Positions 17,444 to 25,089 of a stretch of 64,000 nt of DNA are shown here, piece after piece. The stretch spans positions 1-64,000 of the forward strand of contig NZ_JANUDX010000007.1 in the NCBI RefSeq assembly GCF_024810105.1, read 5' to 3'. This DNA comes from Stenotrophomonas sp. BIGb0135. Its GTDB lineage: Bacteria > Pseudomonadota > Gammaproteobacteria > Xanthomonadales > Xanthomonadaceae. The notes beneath the pieces were generated by a model. That model saw only the letters and a program-made list of their open reading frames with translations. It searched no databases and was not told where the DNA came from. Made by a program: the position numbers and the translations under genes. Numbering within the stretch: the stretch's first letter is position 1; the number at the start of each line of letters is the position of its first letter.

Positions 17444-19275
17444 TCGAGCCACGCTGGATCGCGCTGGCGCTGCTGGCCATCACGGTGATCGGCAGCGCGC
17501 GCCTGCTCTGGCAGCAACGGCGTGGGCCGCGCCGCAAGGGCCTGCACCTGGCCGCACTGCTGGTGCTGCAGTGCGCCGCCAGCGTGCTGCTGTACGTGAC
17601 CCTGGCGCCGCCGCTCACGCAGGCGCGCGCCACCCGGCTGACCGTGCTGACCCCTGCGGCGGACAAGGTGCAGTGGTCGCCTGCCCGCGGCGACACCCTC
17701 GTCGCCCTGCCGGAGGCCGCGCCGCCCACCGCGACGGTCGTCCCCGACCTCGCCACCGCGCTGCGCCTGCATCCGGGCACGCAGTCGCTGCGCATCATTG
17801 GCGATGGCCTGCCGGCGCGCGACCGCGACACCGCCTTGCCCGGGCAGGTGCAGCTGCTGCAGCCGGCGCCACCGCGCGGCTGGCGTGCGTTGCAGGCGCC
17901 GCCCCTCACCGCGCCGGGCAGCGTATTCCACGTGCATGCCCGCGCGCAGGGCGTTGCCGGCGCCAGCGCCGAGCTGCTCGATCCGGCCGGGGTCGTGGTC
18001 GATCGCGGTGCGCTCGGCAGCGACGGCAGCATCGCCCTGGAAGGTGTGGCGCGTGCCAGCGGCCGCAGCACCTTCAGCCTGCGCCTGCTCGATGCCAGCC
18101 GGCACGCGGTGGACAGCGTGCCGGTGCCGCTGCAGACGCTCGACCAACCCGCCCCGCGCGTGCTGATCCTCGCCGGCGCCCCCGGCCCGGAGCTGAAGTA
18201 CCTGCGCCGCTGGGCGGTGGATACCGGGCTGGACGTGCAGGCCCAGGCCAGCGTTGGCGGCGGCGTCGCGCTCGGCGACGCGCCCGTGGCACTCACCGCC
18301 GCGCGGCTGGCGGCCACCGATGTGCTGATCCTCGACGAACGCAGCCTGCCCGCCCTCGGTGCCGCCCAGCGCAGCGCGGTGCAGCACGCGCTGCGCGATG
18401 GCCTGGGTGTGCTGGTACGCACCGGCGGGCCGCTCGGCGACGGTGCACGCCAGGCGCTGCGCGGCTGGTGGCTGACCGTCGTCGGTAACAGCCAACGCGC
18501 ACCGCTGCACCTGGCAGCCGATGCCGATGCGGCGCTGCTGCAGGCGCGCCGGGGACCGCAGCGTCCGGCGACGCAGACCACGACGTACATCGATGAGGCC
18601 GATGCTGCCTCGCACAGCGCCGCCGTGCCGGTGCTGGAGCAGTTCCCACTGCGCGCCACCGATGCCTCCGCGCTGCTGCACGATGGCAAGGGCCAACCGG
18701 TCGGGAGCTGGCGCGGCGCAGGCAAGGGTCGGCTGGCGCTGCTGCCGGTCACCGACAGCTACCGGCTGGTGCTGTCCGGCCGCGATGACCGCCATGCCGA
18801 ACTGTGGAGCGGTGTGCTGGCCAGCGTGGCACGACCGCTGCCCAACGCCGCCCAGGTGCGTATCGATGCACCCATACCGTGGGCGGGGGAGCGCGTGGCA
18901 CTGTGCAATGTCCCGGCCGCTGCACAGGTGCGTGGTCCGACCGGCATCGCGGTGCCGCTGCATATCGATCCCGCCACCGGCACCGACCGCTGCGCCGGCT
19001 ACTGGCCGCAGCAGGCCGGCTGGCACCAGGTGCAGCAGGGCGACATCACGCAGGCGTTCTACGTATTCGATCCGGCCGGTGCATCGGCGCTGTACCGCCA
19101 GCAGCAACGCGAGGCGAATGCCCTGCTGGTGCGCGATGCGACGGGCAGTGCAGTATCGGGCACCGTGAACGCCCCCGGCCCGCGCTGGCCCTGGCTGCTG
19201 GCGTTCGTGCTGGTGGCCGGGCTGCTGTGGTGGCTGGAGCGCTGGCGGCCGCGGACGCCCTCGCCTGCCCCCTGA
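17440..19275 (+). CDS. membrane-anchored protein with amidotransferase-like domain
   Basis: A 611-residue protein and the last gene of the TldD-MoxR operon, starting in an ATGA overlap. Two N-terminal helices (about residues 6-22 and 32-54) and one C-terminal helix (about 582-600) enclose a periplasmic region. The middle has beta-rich Ig-like sequence and a class I glutamine-amidotransferase-like fold (RVLILAGAPGPELKYLRR, later DVLILDERSLPAL and GLGVLVRTGG), probably structural because no catalytic Cys is visible in it. This domain order is like the large membrane proteins that end MoxR-BatA operons. Function unknown. Confidence 0.72.
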   Translation: MIEPRWIALALLAITVIGSARLLWQQRRGPRRKGLHLAALLVLQCAASVLLYVTLAPPLTQARATRLTVLTPAADKVQWSPARGDTLVALPEAAPPTATVVPDLATALRLHPGTQSLRIIGDGLPARDRDTALPGQVQLLQPAPPRGWRALQAPPLTAPGSVFHVHARAQGVAGASAELLDPAGVVVDRGALGSDGSIALEGVARASGRSTFSLRLLDASRHAVDSVPVPLQTLDQPAPRVLILAGAPGPELKYLRRWAVDTGLDVQAQASVGGGVALGDAPVALTAARLAATDVLILDERSLPALGAAQRSAVQHALRDGLGVLVRTGGPLGDGARQALRGWWLTVVGNSQRAPLHLAADADAALLQARRGPQRPATQTTTYIDEADAASHSAAVPVLEQFPLRATDASALLHDGKGQPVGSWRGAGKGRLALLPVTDSYRLVLSGRDDRHAELWSGVLASVARPLPNAAQVRIDAPIPWAGERVALCNVPAAAQVRGPTGIAVPLHIDPATGTDRCAGYWPQQAGWHQVQQGDITQAFYVFDPAGASALYRQQQREANALLVRDATGSAVSGTVNAPGPRWPWLLAFVLVAGLLWWLERWRPRTPSPAP

Positions 19276-19296
19276 CGTGCGCGGTGGGCGAACCGG

Positions 19297-19773
19297 CTAT
19301 CGCCCCGCCGGCACCACGCAGTCCTCCTGCTGCGCACAGAATTCCTGCGCGCGGCGCTGCTGCTCGGCACTCAACTCCGGTGGCGGGCGCGCCACGGCGG
19401 ACTGGATCTGGTCCGGCCCGCCAGTGAGCTTGTGCAGGCCCTGCGCGGCTTTGCCCAGCCCGTAATTGATGCCCATCATCAGGTAGCCACCGCTCATGCT
19501 CACCTGCTCGGGGCTGGGCGGTTCGCTCCACGAGCGGCTGAAGCGGTTCGATTCCACCTTCACCGGGCTCTTGTAGCGGTACAGGTCCAGCGGCTGATCG
19601 TCCTCGGGCTTGAGCGCGCGCACTTCGCCCAGCGTGGTGACCTGCGCCGGCGCCTGCGTCGGCGGCGGCACGGTCGGCTCCAGCGGCGGTTCCGCCTGCT
19701 GTGCGTGCGCGCCGCCGGCGACCAGCAGGCCGGCCAGGGCTATAGATTGATATCCACTCAGTGCCACCGCCAT
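19297..19773 (-). CDS. exported proline-rich protein of unknown function
   Basis: A 158-residue protein with a short hydrophobic N-terminus and an AHAQQ signal-peptidase-like site near residue 25. A Pro-rich linker is followed by a compact C-terminal half with two Cys (EFCAQQEDCVV) that may form a disulfide. I do not recognise a family. It converges on the last operon gene, with 21 bp between the stops. Confidence 0.6.
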   Translation of the reverse strand: MAVALSGYQSIALAGLLVAGGAHAQQAEPPLEPTVPPPTQAPAQVTTLGEVRALKPEDDQPLDLYRYKSPVKVESNRFSRSWSEPPSPEQVSMSGGYLMMGINYGLGKAAQGLHKLTGGPDQIQSAVARPPPELSAEQQRRAQEFCAQQEDCVVPAGR

Positions 19774-19859
19774 GTCCCTGCCCGTTGCGTGCTGCGGCCA
19801 AGCATACGGAGGCAGGTGTCAGAAATCGTAGAGGACCTGCTGCTGCGGTTCAGCTGCGC

Positions 19860-20546
19860 TCAACGTCGGCCCGTGTCACGGCGGTAGACCCCGTTGAAGC
19901 GCACGTTCATGCCGCCGCACTCGCTGTTGTCGGTCACGATCAGGTAGTCGCCCAGCCAGCGCGCCTGCAGGGTGCAGGACGCGTCGTCCTTGTCGATGGC
20001 GTCCAGCACCGCGCCGACCGGGCGTGCCACGGCGTCGATCTGGCCCAGGTTGGGCCCGTAGGGCCGCTGCGCGGTCGGCTTGGCCGACGGCCAGAAGGCT
20101 GCACCGGTGATCACCAGTTGACCGTCCTGCACCACCATCTCCAGGGTGTTGTCGCCATCGTGCCATTGCCCGGCCCAGTCACGCAGCGTCGGTGCGGCGC
20201 GGGCCGGCAGCGGCTGCAGGCGCCGCACATCGACCCAGCCGGCGCTGCCGCCGACGTTGTTGGGGAAGAACCCACAGCGGTAACCGCCCAGCGTGCGCCC
20301 GGTGATCAGCGTGTCGCCGCGGACCACGTAGCTGCGCTGGCGGCAGGCGGGTTCGCCCTTGGCCGGGCAGCCGTCGAGGTCGCCGAGCAGATACAGGCGT
20401 GTGTCGCCGCTCACCGTGGCCAGGGCGAAGTCGCTCTGTTCGGCGGGGAAGGCGCCATTGCGGCAGCTGCCGCCATCGGTGGAGTCGAGCGCCAGCGCGG
20501 TGCCGGGCAGGGTGGACAGGGCAATGAGAAAAAGCAGACGCGTCAT
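19860..20546 (-). CDS. secreted protein of unknown function
   Basis: A 228-residue protein with a clear Sec signal (MTRLLFLIALSTLPGTALA). The mature part has several Cys (SCRNG, DGCPAKGEPAC, YRCGFFPN, DNSECGG) that would form disulfides in the periplasm, and an SH3-like SAGWVDVRRLQPL segment. The C-terminal half, beginning DWAGQWHDGDNTLEM, resembles lipocalin-like small beta proteins. The start chosen gives the signal directly; eleven residues upstream are open but unlikely. No named family is recognised. Confidence 0.65.
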   Translation of the reverse strand: MTRLLFLIALSTLPGTALALDSTDGGSCRNGAFPAEQSDFALATVSGDTRLYLLGDLDGCPAKGEPACRQRSYVVRGDTLITGRTLGGYRCGFFPNNVGGSAGWVDVRRLQPLPARAAPTLRDWAGQWHDGDNTLEMVVQDGQLVITGAAFWPSAKPTAQRPYGPNLGQIDAVARPVGAVLDAIDKDDASCTLQARWLGDYLIVTDNSECGGMNVRFNGVYRRDTGRR

Positions 20547-20645
20547 GCGCGGGCAGGCTCCGATGGAAGGGGGGGGCAAGCCGCGCGTTCCCGTTCGAGC
20601 GCGGGCTGCCGGTGCCTATACTGCGACTTTCCAGGAGGATCGCCC

Positions 20646-20945
20646 ATGTCGCGTGTCGTAATGGTGGTAGCCATGGCGCTGGTGTCCAGCGCGTCAATGG
20701 TGCACAGCAGTGCCGCGTGGGCGGTGTCCGGCCCCAGCAACCTCAGCAGCAGTCGCTACCCGGCGCCACGCTGCGCGCCGCCGCGCAAAAGTTCCAGCAA
20801 CACGCCGTCGGACCAGAGCCGCTACCAGCGCGAGGTCAAGGAACACTTCCGGTGCGTGGAAAAATACGTCGACGCCGGGCAGAACGACATCAAGCGCATC
20901 CGGGAATCCATCGATGCCGCGGTGAAGGGCGCCAAGCGCTCCTGA
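20646..20945 (+). CDS. small exported protein of unknown function
   Basis: A 99-residue protein with a strong AGGAGG ribosome binding site seven bases before the ATG. It has an N-terminal signal (MVVAMALVSSASMVHSSAAWA), then a Ser/Pro/Arg-rich linker and a helical C-terminus with one Cys (EHFRCVEKYV). No family is recognised. The good binding site and the signal support a real gene. Confidence 0.65.
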   Translation: MSRVVMVVAMALVSSASMVHSSAAWAVSGPSNLSSSRYPAPRCAPPRKSSSNTPSDQSRYQREVKEHFRCVEKYVDAGQNDIKRIRESIDAAVKGAKRS

Positions 20946-20990
20946 TCCGGCCACGGCGGCGCTGAATCATTCATGCCGCCGCCGCGGCGT

Positions 20991-21007
20991 GTCTCAAACG
21001 TTGAGAC
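20991..21007. promoter_or_regulatory. 17-bp dyad upstream of the MrfA gene
   Basis: The sequence GTCTCAA-ACG-TTGAGAC is a perfect 7-bp inverted repeat, 42 bp before the helicase start. No T tract follows, so it looks more like an operator than a terminator. It does not match the LexA box I know from other proteobacteria. The regulator is unknown. Confidence 0.4.
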
Positions 21008-21049
21008 CCGTCTGTGATTCCATAGCGTCCTTTGCAGACCGTCGTCCCC

Positions 21050-23530
21050 ATGGCCTACGAACTCGCCAAGCGCACCGAAGACGCCGAGCGCCGCCTGTCC
21101 ACCACCGACGGCCTGCCCTCGCGCAACGGCGCGCTGCTCACCGCGCGCCTGCAGCAGCGCTATGCCGACCGCATCACCGGCAGCTTCACGATTCCCGCTC
21201 GCGAGGGCCGTTATGCACCGATTCCCGCCGATGTACCGGCCGCGTTGACCGCGGCGCTGCAGGCGCGCGGGATCGAGCAGTTGTACAGCCACCAGGCCGA
21301 GGCCTGGGAGGCCACCCAGCGCGGCGAGCACGTGGCCATCGTCACCCCCACCGCCAGCGGCAAGTCGCTGTGCTACACCCTGCCCGTGGTCAGCGCGGCG
21401 ATGCAGGGCAAGGCCAAGGCGCTGTACCTGTTCCCGACCAAGGCGCTGGCCCAGGACCAGGTGGCCGAACTGCTCGAGCTCAACCGCGCCGGCGACCTCG
21501 GGGTCAAGGCCTTCACCTTCGACGGCGACACGCCGGGCGATGCGCGCCAGGCGATCCGCCTGCACGGCGACATCGTGGTCTCCAACCCGGACATGCTGCA
21601 CCAGGCGATCCTGCCGCATCACACCAAGTGGGCGCAGTTCTTCGAGAACCTGCGCTATGTGGTGATCGATGAGGTGCACACCTACCGCGGCGTGTTCGGC
21701 AGCCACGTCACCAACGTGCTGCGCCGGCTCAAGCGGATCTGCGCGTTCTACGGGGTGGAGCCGCAGTTCATCCTGTGCTCGGCGACCATCGGCAATCCGC
21801 AGGCGCATGCCGAGGCACTGATCGAAGCCCCGGTCACCGCGATCACCGAATCCGGTGCGCCCAGCGGGCCCAAGCACGTGCTGCTGTGGAACCCGCCGGT
21901 GGTCAACGCCGATCTCGGCCTGCGCGCGTCTGCCCGCTCGCAGAGCAACCGCATCGCCCGCATCGCGATCAAGTCCGGCCTGAAGACGCTGATCTTCGCG
22001 CAGAGCCGGCTGATGGTCGAAGTGCTCACCAAGTACCTCAAGGACATCTTCGACCACGACCCGCGCAAGCCCGCGCGGATCCGCGCCTACCGCGGCGGCT
22101 ACCTGCCCACCGAGCGCCGCGAGACCGAGCGCGCCATGCGTGCCGGGCTGATCGACGGCATCGTCAGCACGTCGGCGCTGGAGTTGGGCGTGGATATCGG
22201 CAGCCTCGACGTGGTCGTCTTGAACGGCTATCCCGGCAGCGTGGCCGCCACCTGGCAGCGCTTCGGTCGTGCCGGGCGCCGCCAGCAGCCGGCGCTGGGG
22301 GTGATGGTGGCCAGTTCGCAGCCGCTGGACCAGTACGTGGTGCGCCATCCGGACTTCTTCGCCGAGGCCTCGCCCGAACATGCCCGCACCGCCCCGGACC
22401 AGCCGCTGATCCTGTTCGACCACATCCGCTGCGCGGCCTTCGAGCTGCCGTTCCTGGCCGGCGACCCGTTCGGCCCGATCGATCCGCTGGTGTTCCTGGA
22501 AGCACTGGCCGAAACCGAGGTGATCCACCGCGAAGGCGACCGCTGGGAGTGGATCGCCGACAGCTACCCGGCCAATGCGGTCAGCCTGCGCTCGGTGGCC
22601 GACGGCAACTTCGTGGTGGTCGACCGCAGCGACGGCAAGCAGCAGATCATCGCCGAGGTGGACTACTCCGCTGCCGCGCTCACCCTGTACGAAGGGGCCA
22701 TCCACATGGTGCAGTCCACCCCTTACCAGGTGGAGCGGCTGGACTGGGACGGCCGCAAGGCCTACGTCACCCGCACCCACGTGGACTACTACACCGACAG
22801 CATCGACTTCACCAAGCTCAAGGTGCTTGATCGCTTCGACGGCTGCATCGCCGGTCGGGGCGATTCCCACCACGGCGAAGTGCACGTGGTGCGGCGCGTG
22901 GCCGGCTACAAGAAGATCCGCTATTACACCCACGAGAACATCGGCTACGGCCCGGTCAACCTGCCGGACCAGGAACTGCACACCACCGCAGTGTGGTGGC
23001 AATTGCCGCAGGCGCTGCTGTTGACCGCGTTCGACAGCAAGCAGGAAGCGCTGGATGGCTTCCTCGGCGCGGCCTACGCGCTGCATATCGTCGCCACCGT
23101 GGCGGTGATGGCCGACGCGCGTGACCTGCAGAAGGCCGTGGGCAATGGCGATGGCGCGTGGTTCGCGGTGGCCGACCAGAGCGGCCGCGGCCAGCTGCGC
23201 GGCGCCGAATTCGACGCCAGCGCGATCGAACTGCAGCAGCAGTTCGTGCCCACCGTGTACCTGTACGACAACTTCCCCGGCGGCGTGGGCCTGAGCGAAC
23301 CGCTGTGGCTGCGCCAGGCCGAACTGCTGCTGCGCGCGCGCGAACTGGTGCAGCGCTGCGACTGCAAGGCCGGCTGCCCGGCCTGCGTGGGCCCGGTGCT
23401 CGCCGGCCAGGAAGACGATGCCACCACGCCCCGCGCGCTGGCCCTGAAGGTGCTGGACCTGTTCGACGCACACGCCTTGCCGGCGGCGGGCACGCCTGCG
23501 CGCACGCAGGCCGAGGTGGTGCCGCAGTGA
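21050..23530 (+). CDS. mrfA: DEAD/DEAH helicase of the MrfA (YprA) family
   Basis: An 826-residue superfamily 2 helicase. Walker A is TPTASGKSL near residue 100, the DEVH box is VIDEVHTYRGVFG near 205, and helicase C motifs include STSALELGVDIGSLD and QRFGRAGRR. The C-terminal DUF1998-type domain ends in a four-Cys cluster (CDCKAGCPACVG, near residue 770), as in MrfA, which binds zinc there. In Bacillus subtilis MrfA and the nuclease MrfB repair mitomycin C damage in a UvrABC-independent way. The next gene is the MrfB homologue with overlapping stop and start, which supports the assignment. The ATG giving MAYELAKRTEDAE was chosen; an upstream TTG is possible. Confidence 0.85.
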   Translation: MAYELAKRTEDAERRLSTTDGLPSRNGALLTARLQQRYADRITGSFTIPAREGRYAPIPADVPAALTAALQARGIEQLYSHQAEAWEATQRGEHVAIVTPTASGKSLCYTLPVVSAAMQGKAKALYLFPTKALAQDQVAELLELNRAGDLGVKAFTFDGDTPGDARQAIRLHGDIVVSNPDMLHQAILPHHTKWAQFFENLRYVVIDEVHTYRGVFGSHVTNVLRRLKRICAFYGVEPQFILCSATIGNPQAHAEALIEAPVTAITESGAPSGPKHVLLWNPPVVNADLGLRASARSQSNRIARIAIKSGLKTLIFAQSRLMVEVLTKYLKDIFDHDPRKPARIRAYRGGYLPTERRETERAMRAGLIDGIVSTSALELGVDIGSLDVVVLNGYPGSVAATWQRFGRAGRRQQPALGVMVASSQPLDQYVVRHPDFFAEASPEHARTAPDQPLILFDHIRCAAFELPFLAGDPFGPIDPLVFLEALAETEVIHREGDRWEWIADSYPANAVSLRSVADGNFVVVDRSDGKQQIIAEVDYSAAALTLYEGAIHMVQSTPYQVERLDWDGRKAYVTRTHVDYYTDSIDFTKLKVLDRFDGCIAGRGDSHHGEVHVVRRVAGYKKIRYYTHENIGYGPVNLPDQELHTTAVWWQLPQALLLTAFDSKQEALDGFLGAAYALHIVATVAVMADARDLQKAVGNGDGAWFAVADQSGRGQLRGAEFDASAIELQQQFVPTVYLYDNFPGGVGLSEPLWLRQAELLLRARELVQRCDCKAGCPACVGPVLAGQEDDATTPRALALKVLDLFDAHALPAAGTPARTQAEVVPQ

Positions 23531-24633
23531 GCCTGAGCCTGGACAAGCTGCGCCTGCTGCGCCGGCAGGCGGGCGATGCCACGCCCGCGCCTGCCCGTGA
23601 CCCGGCAGCGGCGACCGCTGGGCCGGTGGCGGCCACGGCCGTCGCCGAGCGTGGGTCGGCAGGCCCCGGCCCATCCACCGGGTCGCTTCCCCCCGCCGCC
23701 AACGACGCCCGCGCCCGCACGCCCGCGCCGTCCTCGGTGTTCGCCTGGGTCGAGCAGGAAATCCGCCACAAACCCACCGGTGGGGCCGCCCCGGTTGCCG
23801 CAGCGACGGCGCCCGCACCGGCCCTGCGCAGACCCGACGTGGGCGGCCTGCATCGGCTGCTCGGCCTGCGCGAGCGCGGCGCCGCGGCCGCGCCGGCCAA
23901 GCCGCGCGCCAACGCGCATGACCGCCACGTCCCCGGCGAGGAAATCGCCCCGGGGCTGTTCATGATCGAGTCCTTCCTGCCGCAGCCGGTGCCTACCCAG
24001 GCGCTGTCGCTGGCCTTCGCCAGGCGCGAAGGCGAACAGGTGCACCCGCGCGACCTGCTGTTCTTCGACACCGAAACCACCGGCCTGGCCGGTGGCACCG
24101 GCACCCGCGCCTTCATGATCGGCGCGGCCGACTGGCACGCCCATCCCGAACAGGGCGACGGCCTGCGCATCCGCCAACTGCTGATGACCACCATGGCGGC
24201 CGAGGCCGCGATGCTGCGCGAGTTCGCCGGGTGGCTGCAGCCAGGCACGGTGTTCTCCAGCTACAACGGCCGCTGCTATGACGCCCCGCTGCTCAAGACG
24301 CGCTATCGGCTGGCCCGGCAGCGCTGCCCGATCACCCCGCTGGACCACGTGGACCTGCTGTTCCCCACCCGCCGCCGTTACCGCGGCACCTGGGAGAACT
24401 GCCGCCTGGCCACCATCGAACGCCAGCTGCTGCAGATCGTGCGCGAGGACGACCTGCCCGGCGCCGAAGCACCCGGGGCGTGGCTGAACTACCTGCGTGG
24501 CGGCAGCGCGGTGAACCTGCGCCGCGTGGCCGAGCACAACCACCAGGACGTGGTGACGTTGTCGCTGCTGATGCTGCGGCTGGTGGAAGAGGAGCGGCGT
24601 GAACGGGAGACGCTGGCGCTGGCGGGTGATTGA
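23527..24633 (+). CDS. mrfB: MrfB (YprB)-type RNase H-like exonuclease
   Basis: A 368-residue protein starting at a GTG that overlaps the MrfA stop. Residues 1 to about 140 are Pro/Ala-rich and poorly ordered. The nuclease domain begins near residue 170 with DLLFFDTETTGLAGGTG, the DEDD exonuclease I motif (Asp181, Glu183). SSYNGRCYDAPLLKTR is motif II and HNHQDVVTL supplies the last acidic residue. This matches the YprB RNase H-like family; B. subtilis MrfB is a metal-dependent nuclease acting with MrfA. The coupling to MrfA strengthens the call. The C-terminal TPR part of the Bacillus protein is not evident. Confidence 0.82.
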   Translation: MSLSLDKLRLLRRQAGDATPAPARDPAAATAGPVAATAVAERGSAGPGPSTGSLPPAANDARARTPAPSSVFAWVEQEIRHKPTGGAAPVAAATAPAPALRRPDVGGLHRLLGLRERGAAAAPAKPRANAHDRHVPGEEIAPGLFMIESFLPQPVPTQALSLAFARREGEQVHPRDLLFFDTETTGLAGGTGTRAFMIGAADWHAHPEQGDGLRIRQLLMTTMAAEAAMLREFAGWLQPGTVFSSYNGRCYDAPLLKTRYRLARQRCPITPLDHVDLLFPTRRRYRGTWENCRLATIERQLLQIVREDDLPGAEAPGAWLNYLRGGSAVNLRRVAEHNHQDVVTLSLLMLRLVEEERRERETLALAGD

Positions 24634-24710
24634 CCCGGCGCCCGGGCGTTGACGCTGCGTAACGCCTGCGGTCGCCACACTGGTGCCACTGATCCCGGGA
24701 GGACCACCGC

Positions 24711-25031
24711 ATGCGCCTGAATCTTCTGCTTGTCCTTGGTTGTGCGTTGCCGCTGGCTGCCTGCAGCCAGCCACCGAAGAGCAACGCCCCGACCTCCGAG
24801 CCGATGGCCGCCGGCGCCGACAGCGCGGCCCGTTGCACTACCGACGCCCTGAACGGCCTGGTCGGGCAGACCGCCAGCGAGGCGGTGGTTGCCAAGGCAG
24901 TGAAAGACAGCGGCGCCAAGCATGCGCGCGTGCTCAAACCGGGCATGGCCATGACCATGGATTTCCGCGAAGACCGCATCAGCCTCGAGGTGGATGAGCA
25001 GAACAGGATCGTGCGCGCCAACTGCGGCTGA
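24711..25031 (+). CDS. I78-family peptidase inhibitor-like lipoprotein
   Basis: A 106-residue lipoprotein with lipobox LAAC at about residues 15-18. After a short linker comes the I78 domain: a Cys before the helix, ALNGLVGQTASEAV, the loop ARVLKPGMAMTMDFREDR, then ISLEVDEQNRIVRANCG. Members of the I78 family inhibit serine proteases, and the two Cys can form a disulfide. GGGAGGA lies about six bases before the ATG. It may guard the envelope against host or own proteases; targets are unknown. Two further I78-like genes lie 5-7 kb downstream. Confidence 0.8.
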   Translation: MRLNLLLVLGCALPLAACSQPPKSNAPTSEPMAAGADSAARCTTDALNGLVGQTASEAVVAKAVKDSGAKHARVLKPGMAMTMDFREDRISLEVDEQNRIVRANCG

Positions 25032-25054
25032 TCGGCCTGCCCTGTAGACGTCGA

Positions 25055-25075
25055 CGGCCTGCGTTGCGCAGGCCG
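25055..25075. terminator. hairpin between convergent genes
   Basis: CGGCCTGCG-TTG-CGCAGGCCG is a perfect 9-bp stem with a 3-base loop, 24 bp after the lipoprotein stop and 15 bp from the stop of the convergent M56 gene. No clear T tract follows on either strand, so termination strength is uncertain. Confidence 0.5.
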
Positions 25076-25089
25076 CCGTTGCCGCCCGC

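Noticed and set aside
20646..20945. A long plus-strand frame from 19761 joined to this small gene
   Set aside because: The upstream part is antisense to a signal-peptide protein; the strong AGGAGG site marks the true start at 20646.
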